Shown: piece by piece, positions 18,769 through 26,092 of the stretch | Layout of the letters: every line of letters starts with the position of its first letter | Position numbering within the stretch: the first letter of the stretch is position 1 | Origin: Nonomuraea guangzhouensis | GTDB lineage: Bacteria; Actinomycetota; Actinomycetes; Streptosporangiales; Streptosporangiaceae | Direction of reading: 5' to 3' | Length of the DNA stretch: 35,430 bases | Assembly (NCBI RefSeq): GCF_019396345.1 | Contig: NZ_JAHKRM010000062.1 | Location: forward strand, 1-35,430 | Program-made: the position numbers and the translations under genes | Notes under the pieces: generated by a model | Databases searched by the model: none | What the model was told of the DNA's origin: nothing | Seen by the model: only the letters and a program-made list of their open reading frames with translations

Positions 18769-20313
18769 TCAAGAACCGGCAGGCCAGGCAATCTGCCCGG
18801 AGTGGTAGTAATTCACGCCCATGACGCGCCAGCGCGGCCCCTGCGCTCCGAGGCGCTTCTTGAAGGCGGTCCAGTCGTGCTTGCCGTACGGGGACCAGGC
18901 CAGTTCGGCCAGGGCGGGCAGGCGCGGGAAGGCCATGTACTCGATGTCGGCCGACGTCCTGATCGTCTCGGTCCACAGCGGCGCCTCCACGCCCAGGACC
19001 TGCTGGGACGGCAGGCCGGTCAAGTAGGAGCCGGGGTTCCAGCCGTAGGCGTCCTTGACCTCGATCAGCCCGGCCCAGTCCTGGCCGAGCTGGGTGCGCG
19101 AGTTGTACTTCATGTCGAGGTAGGCGCGGCTGGCCGGGGACATGATGACCTTCCGCCCGGCGCCGGCGACGGCGCTGTCCTTCGGCGTGGTGCCCCAGTA
19201 CTGGACGACCGTGGAGGGCAGCGGCGTGGCCTTGACGATGTCGTGCCAGCCGATGACGGTCTTGCCGTGCGCGGCGGCGATGGCCTGCGCCCGGTTCATG
19301 AACGCGGCGTAGTCGGCCGGCTTGGTGGAGCTGGCCTCGTCGCCGCCGAGGTGCAGGTAGGGGCCGGGGGTGATCGCGGCCAGCTCGCCCAGCACCTGGT
19401 CGATGAAGGTGTAGGTGATCTCCTTCGACGTGCACAGCGTGCTGAACCCGACGTCGGTCCCGGTGTAGAGGGGCGGCGCCACGCCGTTGCAGTTCAGCTC
19501 GGCGTACGAGGCCAGGGCGGCGTTCGTGTGCCCGGGCAGGTCGATCTCGGGCACGATCGTGATGTTGCGGGCGGCGGCGTAGGCGACGAGCTCCTGGTAC
19601 TGGGCCTTGGTGTAGTAGCCGCCCGGGTCACCGCCGACGGCGGTGCTGCCGCCGTACGTGGCCAGCCTGGGCCTGGAGTCGATGACGATGCGCCAGCCCT
19701 GGTCGTCGGAGAGGTGGAGGTGCAGGTAATTGATCTTGTACAGGGCGATCTGGTCGATGTACCGCTGGACGGCGGCCACGGGGAAGAAGTGGCGGGCGAC
19801 GTCGAGCATGGCGCCCCGGTAGGCGTAGCGCGGCGCGTCGGTGATCCGCCCGCCCTGCACGGGCCATGGTCCCGGCTGGACGGTCGCGCTGTCGGCCGCG
19901 TACGGCAGGAGCTGGCGCAGCGTCTGCACCCCGTTGAACAGCCCGGCGGCCCGGTTGGCCAGCACGGTGATCCCGGTGGCGGTCACGTCGAGCTGGTAGG
20001 CCTCGTCCCCGCCGCTCACGCTGCCCAGCCGCAGCGAGATGCCGCCGGCGGCCGGCGCCGCGACGATGGGCACGGGGTAGCCGGTCGAGCGCCGCAACTG
20101 CCGCGCGAGCTGGTCGCCGACGGCCGGGACGTCGGTGTAGAGACTCGTGGACGAGGTGATCTGGTACGTGACCCCGGCCGCGGGCGTCGCGCTGACCGGC
20201 ACGGGGACCACACCACCGAACCCGAGGGGCGCGGCGGCGGGCGCGCTGGGGGACGCCGACACCGAAGTGGCCACGAGGGCCGCCACCAGGACCAGCACTG
20301 TGCGCAGGCTCAT
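18769..20313 (-). CDS. Secreted GH20 beta-N-acetylhexosaminidase
   Basis: The 514-residue protein has a Sec signal peptide (MSLRTVLVLVAALVATSVSA, cleavage near 20-22) and no lipobox. An N-terminal GH20b-type domain spans ~35-160, then the TIM-barrel catalytic domain: YRGAMLDVARHFFP, LHLHLSDDQGWR, PEIDLPGH, and HLGGDE at 321-326. In the last motif Asp325-Glu326 is the conserved catalytic pair of substrate-assisted hexosaminidases. The C-terminus has WTETIRTSADIEYMAFPRL with the conserved substrate-pocket Trp. It would release GlcNAc or GalNAc from chitin fragments, glycans or peptidoglycan outside the cell. It is divergent from the tripeptidyl aminopeptidase, another exported enzyme, across 161 bp. 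Confidence 0.92.
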   Translation of the reverse strand: MSLRTVLVLVAALVATSVSASPSAPAAAPLGFGGVVPVPVSATPAAGVTYQITSSTSLYTDVPAVGDQLARQLRRSTGYPVPIVAAPAAGGISLRLGSVSGGDEAYQLDVTATGITVLANRAAGLFNGVQTLRQLLPYAADSATVQPGPWPVQGGRITDAPRYAYRGAMLDVARHFFPVAAVQRYIDQIALYKINYLHLHLSDDQGWRIVIDSRPRLATYGGSTAVGGDPGGYYTKAQYQELVAYAAARNITIVPEIDLPGHTNAALASYAELNCNGVAPPLYTGTDVGFSTLCTSKEITYTFIDQVLGELAAITPGPYLHLGGDEASSTKPADYAAFMNRAQAIAAAHGKTVIGWHDIVKATPLPSTVVQYWGTTPKDSAVAGAGRKVIMSPASRAYLDMKYNSRTQLGQDWAGLIEVKDAYGWNPGSYLTGLPSQQVLGVEAPLWTETIRTSADIEYMAFPRLPALAELAWSPYGKHDWTAFKKRLGAQGPRWRVMGVNYYHSGQIAWPAGS

Positions 20314-20340
20314 GGCATCACCATACGGACGCGATCAGCA

Positions 20341-20360
20341 CTAGTAAAGAAACTTTCCAA
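20341..20360. promoter_or_regulatory. Possible operator between GH20 and aminopeptidase genes
   Basis: The AT-rich stretch holds an imperfect dyad, GtAAAG-aaa-CTTTcC (20344-20358), upstream of the GH20 gene in an otherwise GC-rich 161-bp divergent region. Hydrolase genes of actinobacteria often have sugar-responsive repressor sites at this position. No matching regulator lies nearby, so the assignment is tentative. Confidence 0.3.
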
Positions 20361-20474
20361 ATACGCTTGCACGCCGCTTGGCCAGTGGCCTTAAAGAGCC
20401 TCGCAAGCAGTGGCCCCAACCATCGGAGAGTCAGCTAAGCGATATCCACTCGGCCGCCAGACGAGGACAGAGAT

Positions 20475-21941
20475 ATGCGACGCCTACTCGGGATCATCAC
20501 CCCGTTAGTCATCGGCCTGCTGTCAGCAGGTTTCGTCACCGCCGGCCCGGCGGCGGCACAGCCCGTACGGGCGTCCGACGGCCTGAACGCCTACTACGGC
20601 CAGCGGCTTGCCTGGGCTCCCTGCAAGGGCGGTTTCCAGTGCGCGAAGCTCAAGGTGCCGCTCGACTACACCAAGCCGTCGGGCAAGCGGATCGAGATCG
20701 CGGTGATCAGGCTGCCGGCCAAGGGCGGCAAGCGGCTCGGCTCGGTGGTGACCAACTTCGGCGGCCCCGGCGGGTCGGGCGTCGACGTCCTAAGAGCCAC
20801 CGCGAAGACGAAGTTCACCGCCACCCTCCGCTCGCGATTCGACCTGGTCAGCTTCGATCCGCGTGGCGTGGGCGCCTCGGCCCCCGTGCGGTGCATGCCC
20901 ACCGCGGTGGCCGACTGGTACCACTCCGTCGACGACACCCCGGACTCGCGGGCCGAGGTGAAGATGTACAACTACGCGCAGCTGCGGCTCGCGCAGGCCT
21001 GCCAGGCCAACTCCGGCGCGCTCCTGCCGTTCGTGGGCACGCCGAACGCCGCGCGTGACATGGACGTGCTCAGGGCCGCTCTAGGCGAGTCGCGCCTGAC
21101 CTACGTCGGCTTCTCCTACGGCACCCTCCTCGGCGCCACCTACGCGGACCTGTTCCCGGCCAGGGTGCGCGCGCTGGTGCTCGACGGCGCGGAGGACCCC
21201 TCCGTGAAGGCGGGCGACTTCGGCGCCGACCAGAGCGCCGGCTTCGGGGTGGCGTTCGACTCCTTCGCGCGTGACTGCCTCAAGCGCAAGGACTGCCCCT
21301 TCACCAAGCGCACGGCCGTCAAGCGCATGCGGGCCCTGCACGACCGGACCGAGAAGGCGCCGCTGGTCAACACCTACGACGGCAGGCAGGCCACCCAGGC
21401 CCTCGTGTACACCGGCATCCAGGGTCTCCTGTACGACCAGGGGTCGTGGCCGGCCCTCCGGCAGGCGCTCGGCCAGGCCTTCAAGGGCGACGGCACGCTC
21501 CTGCTGCGGTACGCCGACGGTTACAACGAGCGGGGACCCGACGCGACCTACACCAACCTGATGGAGGCGCACACGGCCATCGACTGCCTCGACCACCCGA
21601 CCTGGAGGCAGGCGCTGCGTCACGCCAAGGCGATCAGCTCCGGCAAGCTCATGGCCGGCCCGTGCGACTTCTGGCCGGTCAGGAGCAAGACCGTCAACAA
21701 GGCGATCCACGCCAAGGGCGCGCCGCCCATCCTGGTGGTCGGCACGCTGCGCGACCCCGCCACGCCGTACAAGTGGGCCAAGGCGCTGGCCGCCCAGCTG
21801 TCGTCGGGCGTGCTGCTCAGCTTCGACGGCGACGGCCACACCGCCTACGGCACCGGCTCGTCCTGCGTCGACAGGACGGTGGACCGCTACCTGATCACCC
21901 GGGTCCCGCCGCGCGCGGGGAAGATGTGCCCCAAGATCTGA
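20475..21941 (+). CDS. Secreted tripeptidyl aminopeptidase-like alpha/beta hydrolase
   Basis: The 488-residue protein starts with a signal peptide (MRRLLGIITPLVIGLLSAGF, Ala-rich cleavage region near 24-29). The mature protein matches Streptomyces Tap/SlpD/SlpE serine peptidases: an oxyanion region VTNFGGPGGSG, DLVSFDPRGVGAS, the nucleophile elbow GFSYG (Ser ~214), an acid-carrying GTLRDPATPY, and the catalytic His in GDGHTAYG. The final ~90 residues form the TAP-like C-terminal domain, with Cys residues in SCVDRTVDRY and KMCPKI. It would release N-terminal tripeptides from proteins outside the cell. GAGGA a few nt upstream supports ATG 20475. A stem-loop after the stop separates it from the convergent DUF6328 gene. 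Confidence 0.88.
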   Translation: MRRLLGIITPLVIGLLSAGFVTAGPAAAQPVRASDGLNAYYGQRLAWAPCKGGFQCAKLKVPLDYTKPSGKRIEIAVIRLPAKGGKRLGSVVTNFGGPGGSGVDVLRATAKTKFTATLRSRFDLVSFDPRGVGASAPVRCMPTAVADWYHSVDDTPDSRAEVKMYNYAQLRLAQACQANSGALLPFVGTPNAARDMDVLRAALGESRLTYVGFSYGTLLGATYADLFPARVRALVLDGAEDPSVKAGDFGADQSAGFGVAFDSFARDCLKRKDCPFTKRTAVKRMRALHDRTEKAPLVNTYDGRQATQALVYTGIQGLLYDQGSWPALRQALGQAFKGDGTLLLRYADGYNERGPDATYTNLMEAHTAIDCLDHPTWRQALRHAKAISSGKLMAGPCDFWPVRSKTVNKAIHAKGAPPILVVGTLRDPATPYKWAKALAAQLSSGVLLSFDGDGHTAYGTGSSCVDRTVDRYLITRVPPRAGKMCPKI

Positions 21942-21948
21942 CGCTCCA

Positions 21949-21976
21949 CCTGGCCCCGGCCGCCCGTGCGGCCAGG
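21949..21976. terminator. Stem-loop between convergent aminopeptidase and DUF6328 genes
   Basis: CCTGGCC (21949-21955) pairs with GGCCAGG (21970-21976) around a 14-nt GC-rich loop that can pair further. It lies in the 36-bp gap between the two stops. No T tract. Confidence 0.5.
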
Positions 21977-21977
21977 G

Positions 21978-22454
21978 TCAGCCGCTGTCGCCGTCCCCGT
22001 TGGCCGAGCGGTCGATCGCCGGTTGCACGAACCAGCTCCACACGGCCAGCAGGGCGATGACGACCGCCGTGATCACCGCCATCGTGTTGTGGAACAGGTA
22101 GTCGACCACCAGCATGGTGGCCGTGGTCATCGAGATGGCCAGGGCCAGCGCCCCCGCGATGCCGTACAGGTTGGACCGGCGGACCAGCGTCTCCTTCAGC
22201 CCCTGCCGGAACAGCACCCGGTGCTGGGCGGCCGGGGCGATGTAGCAGATCGACGCGATCGCGGCACTGACCAGCGCCACGTAGAACAGCCGCCGATCGG
22301 CCAGGCCCAGTTTGTCGAACCCCGGCGAGAACGGGACCGTCAGCAGGAACGCGAACAGCACCTGAACCCCGGTCACCGCCACACGGGCACTCTGCAGCAG
22401 CTCCACGAAGTTGCGGTCGGCCCGCTCTTTGCGGGTCTCCTTGTCCGGCTCCAT
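21978..22454 (-). CDS. DUF6328 family membrane protein
   Basis: The 158-residue protein begins with a charged cytoplasmic segment (KETRKERADRNFVELLQSAR) followed by four hydrophobic helices: VTGVQVLFAFLLTVPF, LFYVALVSAAIASICYIA, LYGIAGALALAISMTTATML, and TAVVIALLAVWSWFV. The motif ELLQSARVAVTGVQVLFAFL identifies the DUF6328 family, common in actinobacteria. Function is unknown. It lies downstream of the oxidoreductase operon on the same strand, separated by 76 bp that contain a small hairpin, so it may have its own promoter. Confidence 0.8.
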   Translation of the reverse strand: MEPDKETRKERADRNFVELLQSARVAVTGVQVLFAFLLTVPFSPGFDKLGLADRRLFYVALVSAAIASICYIAPAAQHRVLFRQGLKETLVRRSNLYGIAGALALAISMTTATMLVVDYLFHNTMAVITAVVIALLAVWSWFVQPAIDRSANGDGDSG

Positions 22455-22476
22455 GTGCCTTCATCTACCGAAGCCA

Positions 22477-22491
22477 GGGCATTTCATGCCC
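22477..22491. other. Short dyad between oxidoreductase operon and DUF6328 gene
   Basis: GGGCAT-ttc-ATGCCC is a perfect 6-bp dyad with a 3-nt centre in the 76-bp gap. It could be a weak terminator for the operon or an operator for the DUF6328 gene. The stem is too short to decide. Confidence 0.3.
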
Positions 22492-22530
22492 AAAGCATGA
22501 TCTATCAGCGCATTCCGCGCCGGAAACGGG

Positions 22531-24552
22531 TCAGGCGAGCAGGCGGGCCGGGGTGATGGGCAGGTCGCGGACGCGGATGCCGGTGGCGTGGTAGACGGCG
22601 TTGCCGATGGCCGCGGCGGTGCCGACGATGCCGATCTCGCCGATGCCCTTGGCGCCCATCGGGTTGAGGTGCCGGTCGTCCTCCTCGATCCAGGCCGCGT
22701 CGATCCGCTCGACGTCCGCGCACACCGGGACGTGGTACTGGGCCAGGTCGTGGTTGCTGAACCCGCCGAACTCGTCGTCGGTGACGGTCGCCTCCATGAG
22801 CGCCATGCCCAGGCCCATCGTCATGCCGCCGACGAACTGCGACCTGGCCAGGTCCTCGTCGATGATCCGCCCGGCGGCGAAGATGCCCAGCAGGTGCGAC
22901 ACGCGGACCTCGCCGGTGTCCATGTCCACCCGGACCCGGGCGAACTGGGCGCCGAAGGAGTGCCTGGCCAGGTCCTCCTGCGCCTTGATGGCGTCGGTGG
23001 TGTCGGCGGCCCCGTGCTTGCCGTCGCGCAGCGCCTCCTCGCAGGCGGCCACGACGGCCGAGCCCCAGGAGGCCGTGCCCATGGAGCCGCCGGCCAGCGG
23101 GGCGGCGGGCAGGTCGCTGTCGCCCAGCTCGACGCGTACCTGCTCGGGCGGGACGCCGAGCGCGGTCGCGGCGATCCTGGTCAGCGCGGTGCGGGCGCCG
23201 GTGCCGAGGTCGACGGCGGCCACGCGGACGACGTAGCCGCCGTTCTCGACGGTGGCGGTGGCCTGGGACGGGCGCCGCATGGCCGGGTAGGTCGAGGAGG
23301 CGACACCGGTGCCGATGAGCCAGCGCCCCTGGCGGCGGACGCCGGGTGTGGGGTCGCGGCCCTCCCAGCCGAACCGGCGGGCGCCCTCCAGCAGGCAGGC
23401 CACCAGGTTGCGGGAGCTGAATGGCCGGCCGCCCGCCGGCTCGGTCTCCGGGTCGTTGAGCACGCGCAGCTCGACCGGGTCCATGCCGGCGGCGATGGCC
23501 AGCTCGTCCATGGCCGACTCCAGCGCGTACATGCCGGGGCATTCGCCCGGAGCGCGCATCCACGACGGGGTGGCGACGTCCAGCCGGACCAGCCGATGGG
23601 CCGTGCGCAGCGCGGGCGTCTCGTACATGGTGCGGGCCGGGGTGGCGGTCTGCTCGGCGAACTCGACCAGCGTCGAGCTCTGCTCGGCGACCTCGTGGTC
23701 GACGGCGGTCAGGCGCCCGTCGGCGTCGGCGCCGAGCCGCACCCGCTGGATCGTCGGCGTGCGGTAGCCGGTGACGTCGAACAGCTGCTGGCGGGTCAGC
23801 GCCACCTTCACCGGCCGCCCGGCGGCGCGCGCCGCGAGGACGGCGAGCACGGTGCCGGGCCGGATGACGCCCTTGGACCCGAAACCGCCGCCGACGTGCC
23901 GGCACACCACGCGCACCCGCTCGGCGGGCAGGCCGAGCAGCTTGGCGATCATGTCGCGGGCGGTGGACACGCCCTGCGTCGCGTCGTAGACGGTCAGGTC
24001 GCCGTCACCGCTCCAGACGGCGAGCGTGGCGTGCGGCTCCATCGGGTTGTTGTGCATGGCCGGCGTCGTGTACGTCACGTCCACGGTGAAGGCCGCCGCG
24101 GCCAGCCCGGCCGCCACGTCGCCCTTCTCGGTGTCGGCGGGATAGAACGGGTTCACCTTCTCCGGCCGGTAGAGCCCGGGATGGTCGCCGCGCAGCCGTA
24201 CGTCGTGCGGGTCCTCCTGATAGCTGACCCGCACCGCCCGCGCGGCCGCGCGGGCGTCCTCGTAGGTGTCGGCGACGACGGCGGCGACGATCTGCCCCCG
24301 ATAGGCGACCTCGCGGCTCTGGAACAGCCCGAGCTCGGGGTCCGCGCCGGGCGCCAGCGCGGGGGGATCCTCGCTGGACAGTACGGTCAGCACGCCCGGC
24401 ATGGCCAGCGCCCCGGCCATGTCGATCGAGGTGATGCGGCCCCTGGCGATCTCGGCCTGGACCGGGTAGGCGTAGGTGACGCCCTCGACGGGGTATTCGG
24501 CCGCGTAGGTCGCGCGGCCGGTGACCTTGTCGTGCCCCTCGATCCGGTTCAT
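22531..24552 (-). CDS. Xanthine dehydrogenase-family molybdopterin-binding subunit (PaoC-like)
   Basis: The 673-residue large subunit binds the molybdenum cofactor and the substrate. It opens with the hammerhead domain (IEGHDKVTGRATYAAEYPVEG) and has the Mo-co loops GGGFGSKGV, MRAPGECPGMYALESAMDELA and GGSMGTASWGS. The C-terminal GAKGIGEIGIVGTAAAIGNA includes the catalytic Glu conserved in this family. ATG 24552 overlaps the FAD-subunit stop (ATGA 24549-24552). The length is a little below that of E. coli PaoC. With the 4Fe-4S-type FAD subunit next to it, an aldehyde oxidoreductase is the best guess; xanthine or CO dehydrogenase is less likely because the typical CO-dehydrogenase Cys loop is not seen. 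Confidence 0.87.
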   Translation of the reverse strand: MNRIEGHDKVTGRATYAAEYPVEGVTYAYPVQAEIARGRITSIDMAGALAMPGVLTVLSSEDPPALAPGADPELGLFQSREVAYRGQIVAAVVADTYEDARAAARAVRVSYQEDPHDVRLRGDHPGLYRPEKVNPFYPADTEKGDVAAGLAAAAFTVDVTYTTPAMHNNPMEPHATLAVWSGDGDLTVYDATQGVSTARDMIAKLLGLPAERVRVVCRHVGGGFGSKGVIRPGTVLAVLAARAAGRPVKVALTRQQLFDVTGYRTPTIQRVRLGADADGRLTAVDHEVAEQSSTLVEFAEQTATPARTMYETPALRTAHRLVRLDVATPSWMRAPGECPGMYALESAMDELAIAAGMDPVELRVLNDPETEPAGGRPFSSRNLVACLLEGARRFGWEGRDPTPGVRRQGRWLIGTGVASSTYPAMRRPSQATATVENGGYVVRVAAVDLGTGARTALTRIAATALGVPPEQVRVELGDSDLPAAPLAGGSMGTASWGSAVVAACEEALRDGKHGAADTTDAIKAQEDLARHSFGAQFARVRVDMDTGEVRVSHLLGIFAAGRIIDEDLARSQFVGGMTMGLGMALMEATVTDDEFGGFSNHDLAQYHVPVCADVERIDAAWIEEDDRHLNPMGAKGIGEIGIVGTAAAIGNAVYHATGIRVRDLPITPARLLA

Positions 24553-25520
24553 GGCGCCAGCTCCAGCAGGGTGCGGACGATGAGGTTGCGGGCCAGCGGC
24601 ACCTTGTGCGCGTTGCGTGGCAGCGGACGGGCCCGGGCGAGCTCGGCGTCGGCGGCCCGGCCGAAGCTCTCCTCGTCCGCCCGGCCGCCGCGCAGCGCCT
24701 GTTCGGCGCGCTCGCACCGCCACGGCGCGTGCGCCACTCCCCCGAGCGCGATCCGGCACTCGCGCACGGTCCCGTCCGCGGCGACGTCGAGGGCGGCGGC
24801 GATGGACACCAGCGCGAACGCGAACGAGGCCCGCTCGCGGACCTTGCGGTAGCGGGCGGCGCCCGGCGGCGGGGCGGGCAGGTGCACGGCGGTGACCAGG
24901 TCGCCGGGCTCCAGCACGGTGTCCCTGCCGGGCTCGTCGCCGGGCAGCCGGTGCAGCCCCGGCATCGGGATCACCCGGTCGCCGCCGGGCCCCGTGACGT
25001 GCACGCGGGCGTCGAGCGCGGCCAGCGCCACCGCCATGTCGGACGGATGGGTCGCCACGCAGGCGGTGGAATGCCCCAGGACCGCCAGGTTGCTGTGGTC
25101 GCCGTCGATCGCCGGGCAGCCGGATCCGGGCCGCCGCTTGTTGCACGGCTTGGAGACGTCCTGGAAGTACGGGCAGCGGGTGCGTTGCAGCAGGTTGCCG
25201 CCGACGGTCGCCATGTTGCGGATCTGCCCGGACGCCCCGGACAGCACCGCCCGCGCCAGCATCGGATAGCGCTCGCGGACCAGCGGGTGGGCACCCAGGT
25301 CGCTGTTGCGCACGGCGGCGCCGATCCGCAGCCCGTCGCCGTCGGGCTCGACGCGGTCGAGCGGCAGCCGGCTCACGTCCACCAGGAACTCGGGCTCGGC
25401 CACGCCCAGGCGCATGAGGTCGACGAGGTTGGTGCCACCGCCCAGGTACATCGTGCCGGGCCGGAACCTGGCCACGGCGTCGGCGGGGTCGCCGGCCCGC
25501 GCGTACTCGAAGGGTCTCAT
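24549..25520 (-). CDS. FAD-binding subunit with extra 4Fe-4S-type cysteines (PaoB-like)
   Basis: The 323-residue middle subunit has the FAD-binding stretches LGGGTNLVDLMRLGV and ATVGGNLLQRTRCPYF and the C-terminal CO_deh_flav_C domain. Between ~110 and 170 it carries an insertion with four Cys: RCPYFQ, KPCNKRR, GSGCPA and STACVATH. This is the pattern known for E. coli PaoB (YagS) and 4-hydroxybenzoyl-CoA reductase beta subunits, which bind an additional 4Fe-4S cluster. The start ATG 25520 overlaps the 2Fe-2S subunit stop (25517-25520). It would pass electrons between FAD and the iron-sulfur subunit. Confidence 0.85.
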   Translation of the reverse strand: MRPFEYARAGDPADAVARFRPGTMYLGGGTNLVDLMRLGVAEPEFLVDVSRLPLDRVEPDGDGLRIGAAVRNSDLGAHPLVRERYPMLARAVLSGASGQIRNMATVGGNLLQRTRCPYFQDVSKPCNKRRPGSGCPAIDGDHSNLAVLGHSTACVATHPSDMAVALAALDARVHVTGPGGDRVIPMPGLHRLPGDEPGRDTVLEPGDLVTAVHLPAPPPGAARYRKVRERASFAFALVSIAAALDVAADGTVRECRIALGGVAHAPWRCERAEQALRGGRADEESFGRAADAELARARPLPRNAHKVPLARNLIVRTLLELAP

Positions 25521-26005
25521 CGCGCCACTTCCACGATCGCGGTGACGATGTTCGGGTAGGCGCCGCACCGGCACAGGTTGCCGCTCATCCGCTCGCGGAT
25601 CTCCTCGGCCGTCAGCGCCGGGTCGGTGGCCAGGTCGTCGGTGATGGCGCTCGGGCCGCCCTCGGCCAGCATCCCGGCGGCCGAGCAGAGCTGGCCGGGG
25701 GTGCAGTAGCCGCACTGGAAGGCGTCGTGCTCGACGAAGGCCGCCTGGAGCGGGTGCGGCCGGTCGCCGTCCGCCAGGCCCTCGACGGTGGTGATGTCCG
25801 ACCCGTCCTGCGCCACGGCCAGCGCCAGGCAGGCGTTGGCCCGCCGGCCGTCGATCAGCACGGTGCACGCGCCGCACTGTCCGTGATCACAGCCCTTCTT
25901 CGAGCCGGTCAGCCCGAGCCGTTCGCGCAACAGGTCCAGCAGCGAGACACGCGGATCCACGTCAACGGTCCGCCGCGTGCCGTTGACCTGCAGGGTGACC
26001 TCCAT
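25517..26005 (-). CDS. 2Fe-2S iron-sulfur subunit of molybdenum hydroxylase (PaoA-like)
   Basis: The 162-residue subunit holds two 2Fe-2S clusters. The plant-ferredoxin-type cluster is bound by GCDHGQCGACTVLIDG plus the following Cys in RANACLA. The second, four-helix cluster is bound by FQCGYCTPGQ and LCRCGAY. It is the first gene of the operon. It starts directly at the ferredoxin domain (MEVTLQVNGTRRTVDV) and lacks the twin-arginine leader of E. coli PaoA, so this enzyme should be cytoplasmic. No Mo-cofactor insertion chaperone (XdhC/PaoD type) is present in the neighbouring genes; maturation must use a factor encoded elsewhere. Confidence 0.9.
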   Translation of the reverse strand: MEVTLQVNGTRRTVDVDPRVSLLDLLRERLGLTGSKKGCDHGQCGACTVLIDGRRANACLALAVAQDGSDITTVEGLADGDRPHPLQAAFVEHDAFQCGYCTPGQLCSAAGMLAEGGPSAITDDLATDPALTAEEIRERMSGNLCRCGAYPNIVTAIVEVAR

Positions 26006-26078
26006 GGCGCTCGCCTACCCGGTGCGTGGACGGCTCAACCCGACTCTGTCCGGCCTGAAGAATGTCGGCCAAGATCCC

Positions 26079-26084
26079 TACACT
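26079..26084 (+). promoter_or_regulatory. -10 hexamer for the DUF4132 gene
   Basis: TACACT lies 8 nt before ATG 26093 with no Shine-Dalgarno sequence, again compatible with a leaderless transcript. It lies in the 87-bp gap to the divergent oxidoreductase operon. Confidence 0.4.
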
Positions 26085-26092
26085 CCACTGGC

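Noticed and set aside
16781..18808. A 675-residue plus-strand frame opposite the SNF2 helicase
   Set aside because: The helicase frame has all SNF2 motifs; the opposite frame is His/Pro/Arg-rich shadow sequence.
22588..24852. A 754-residue plus-strand frame opposite the molybdopterin subunit
   Set aside because: It is antisense to intact Mo-cofactor motifs and is Gly/Val/His/Asp-rich without domains.
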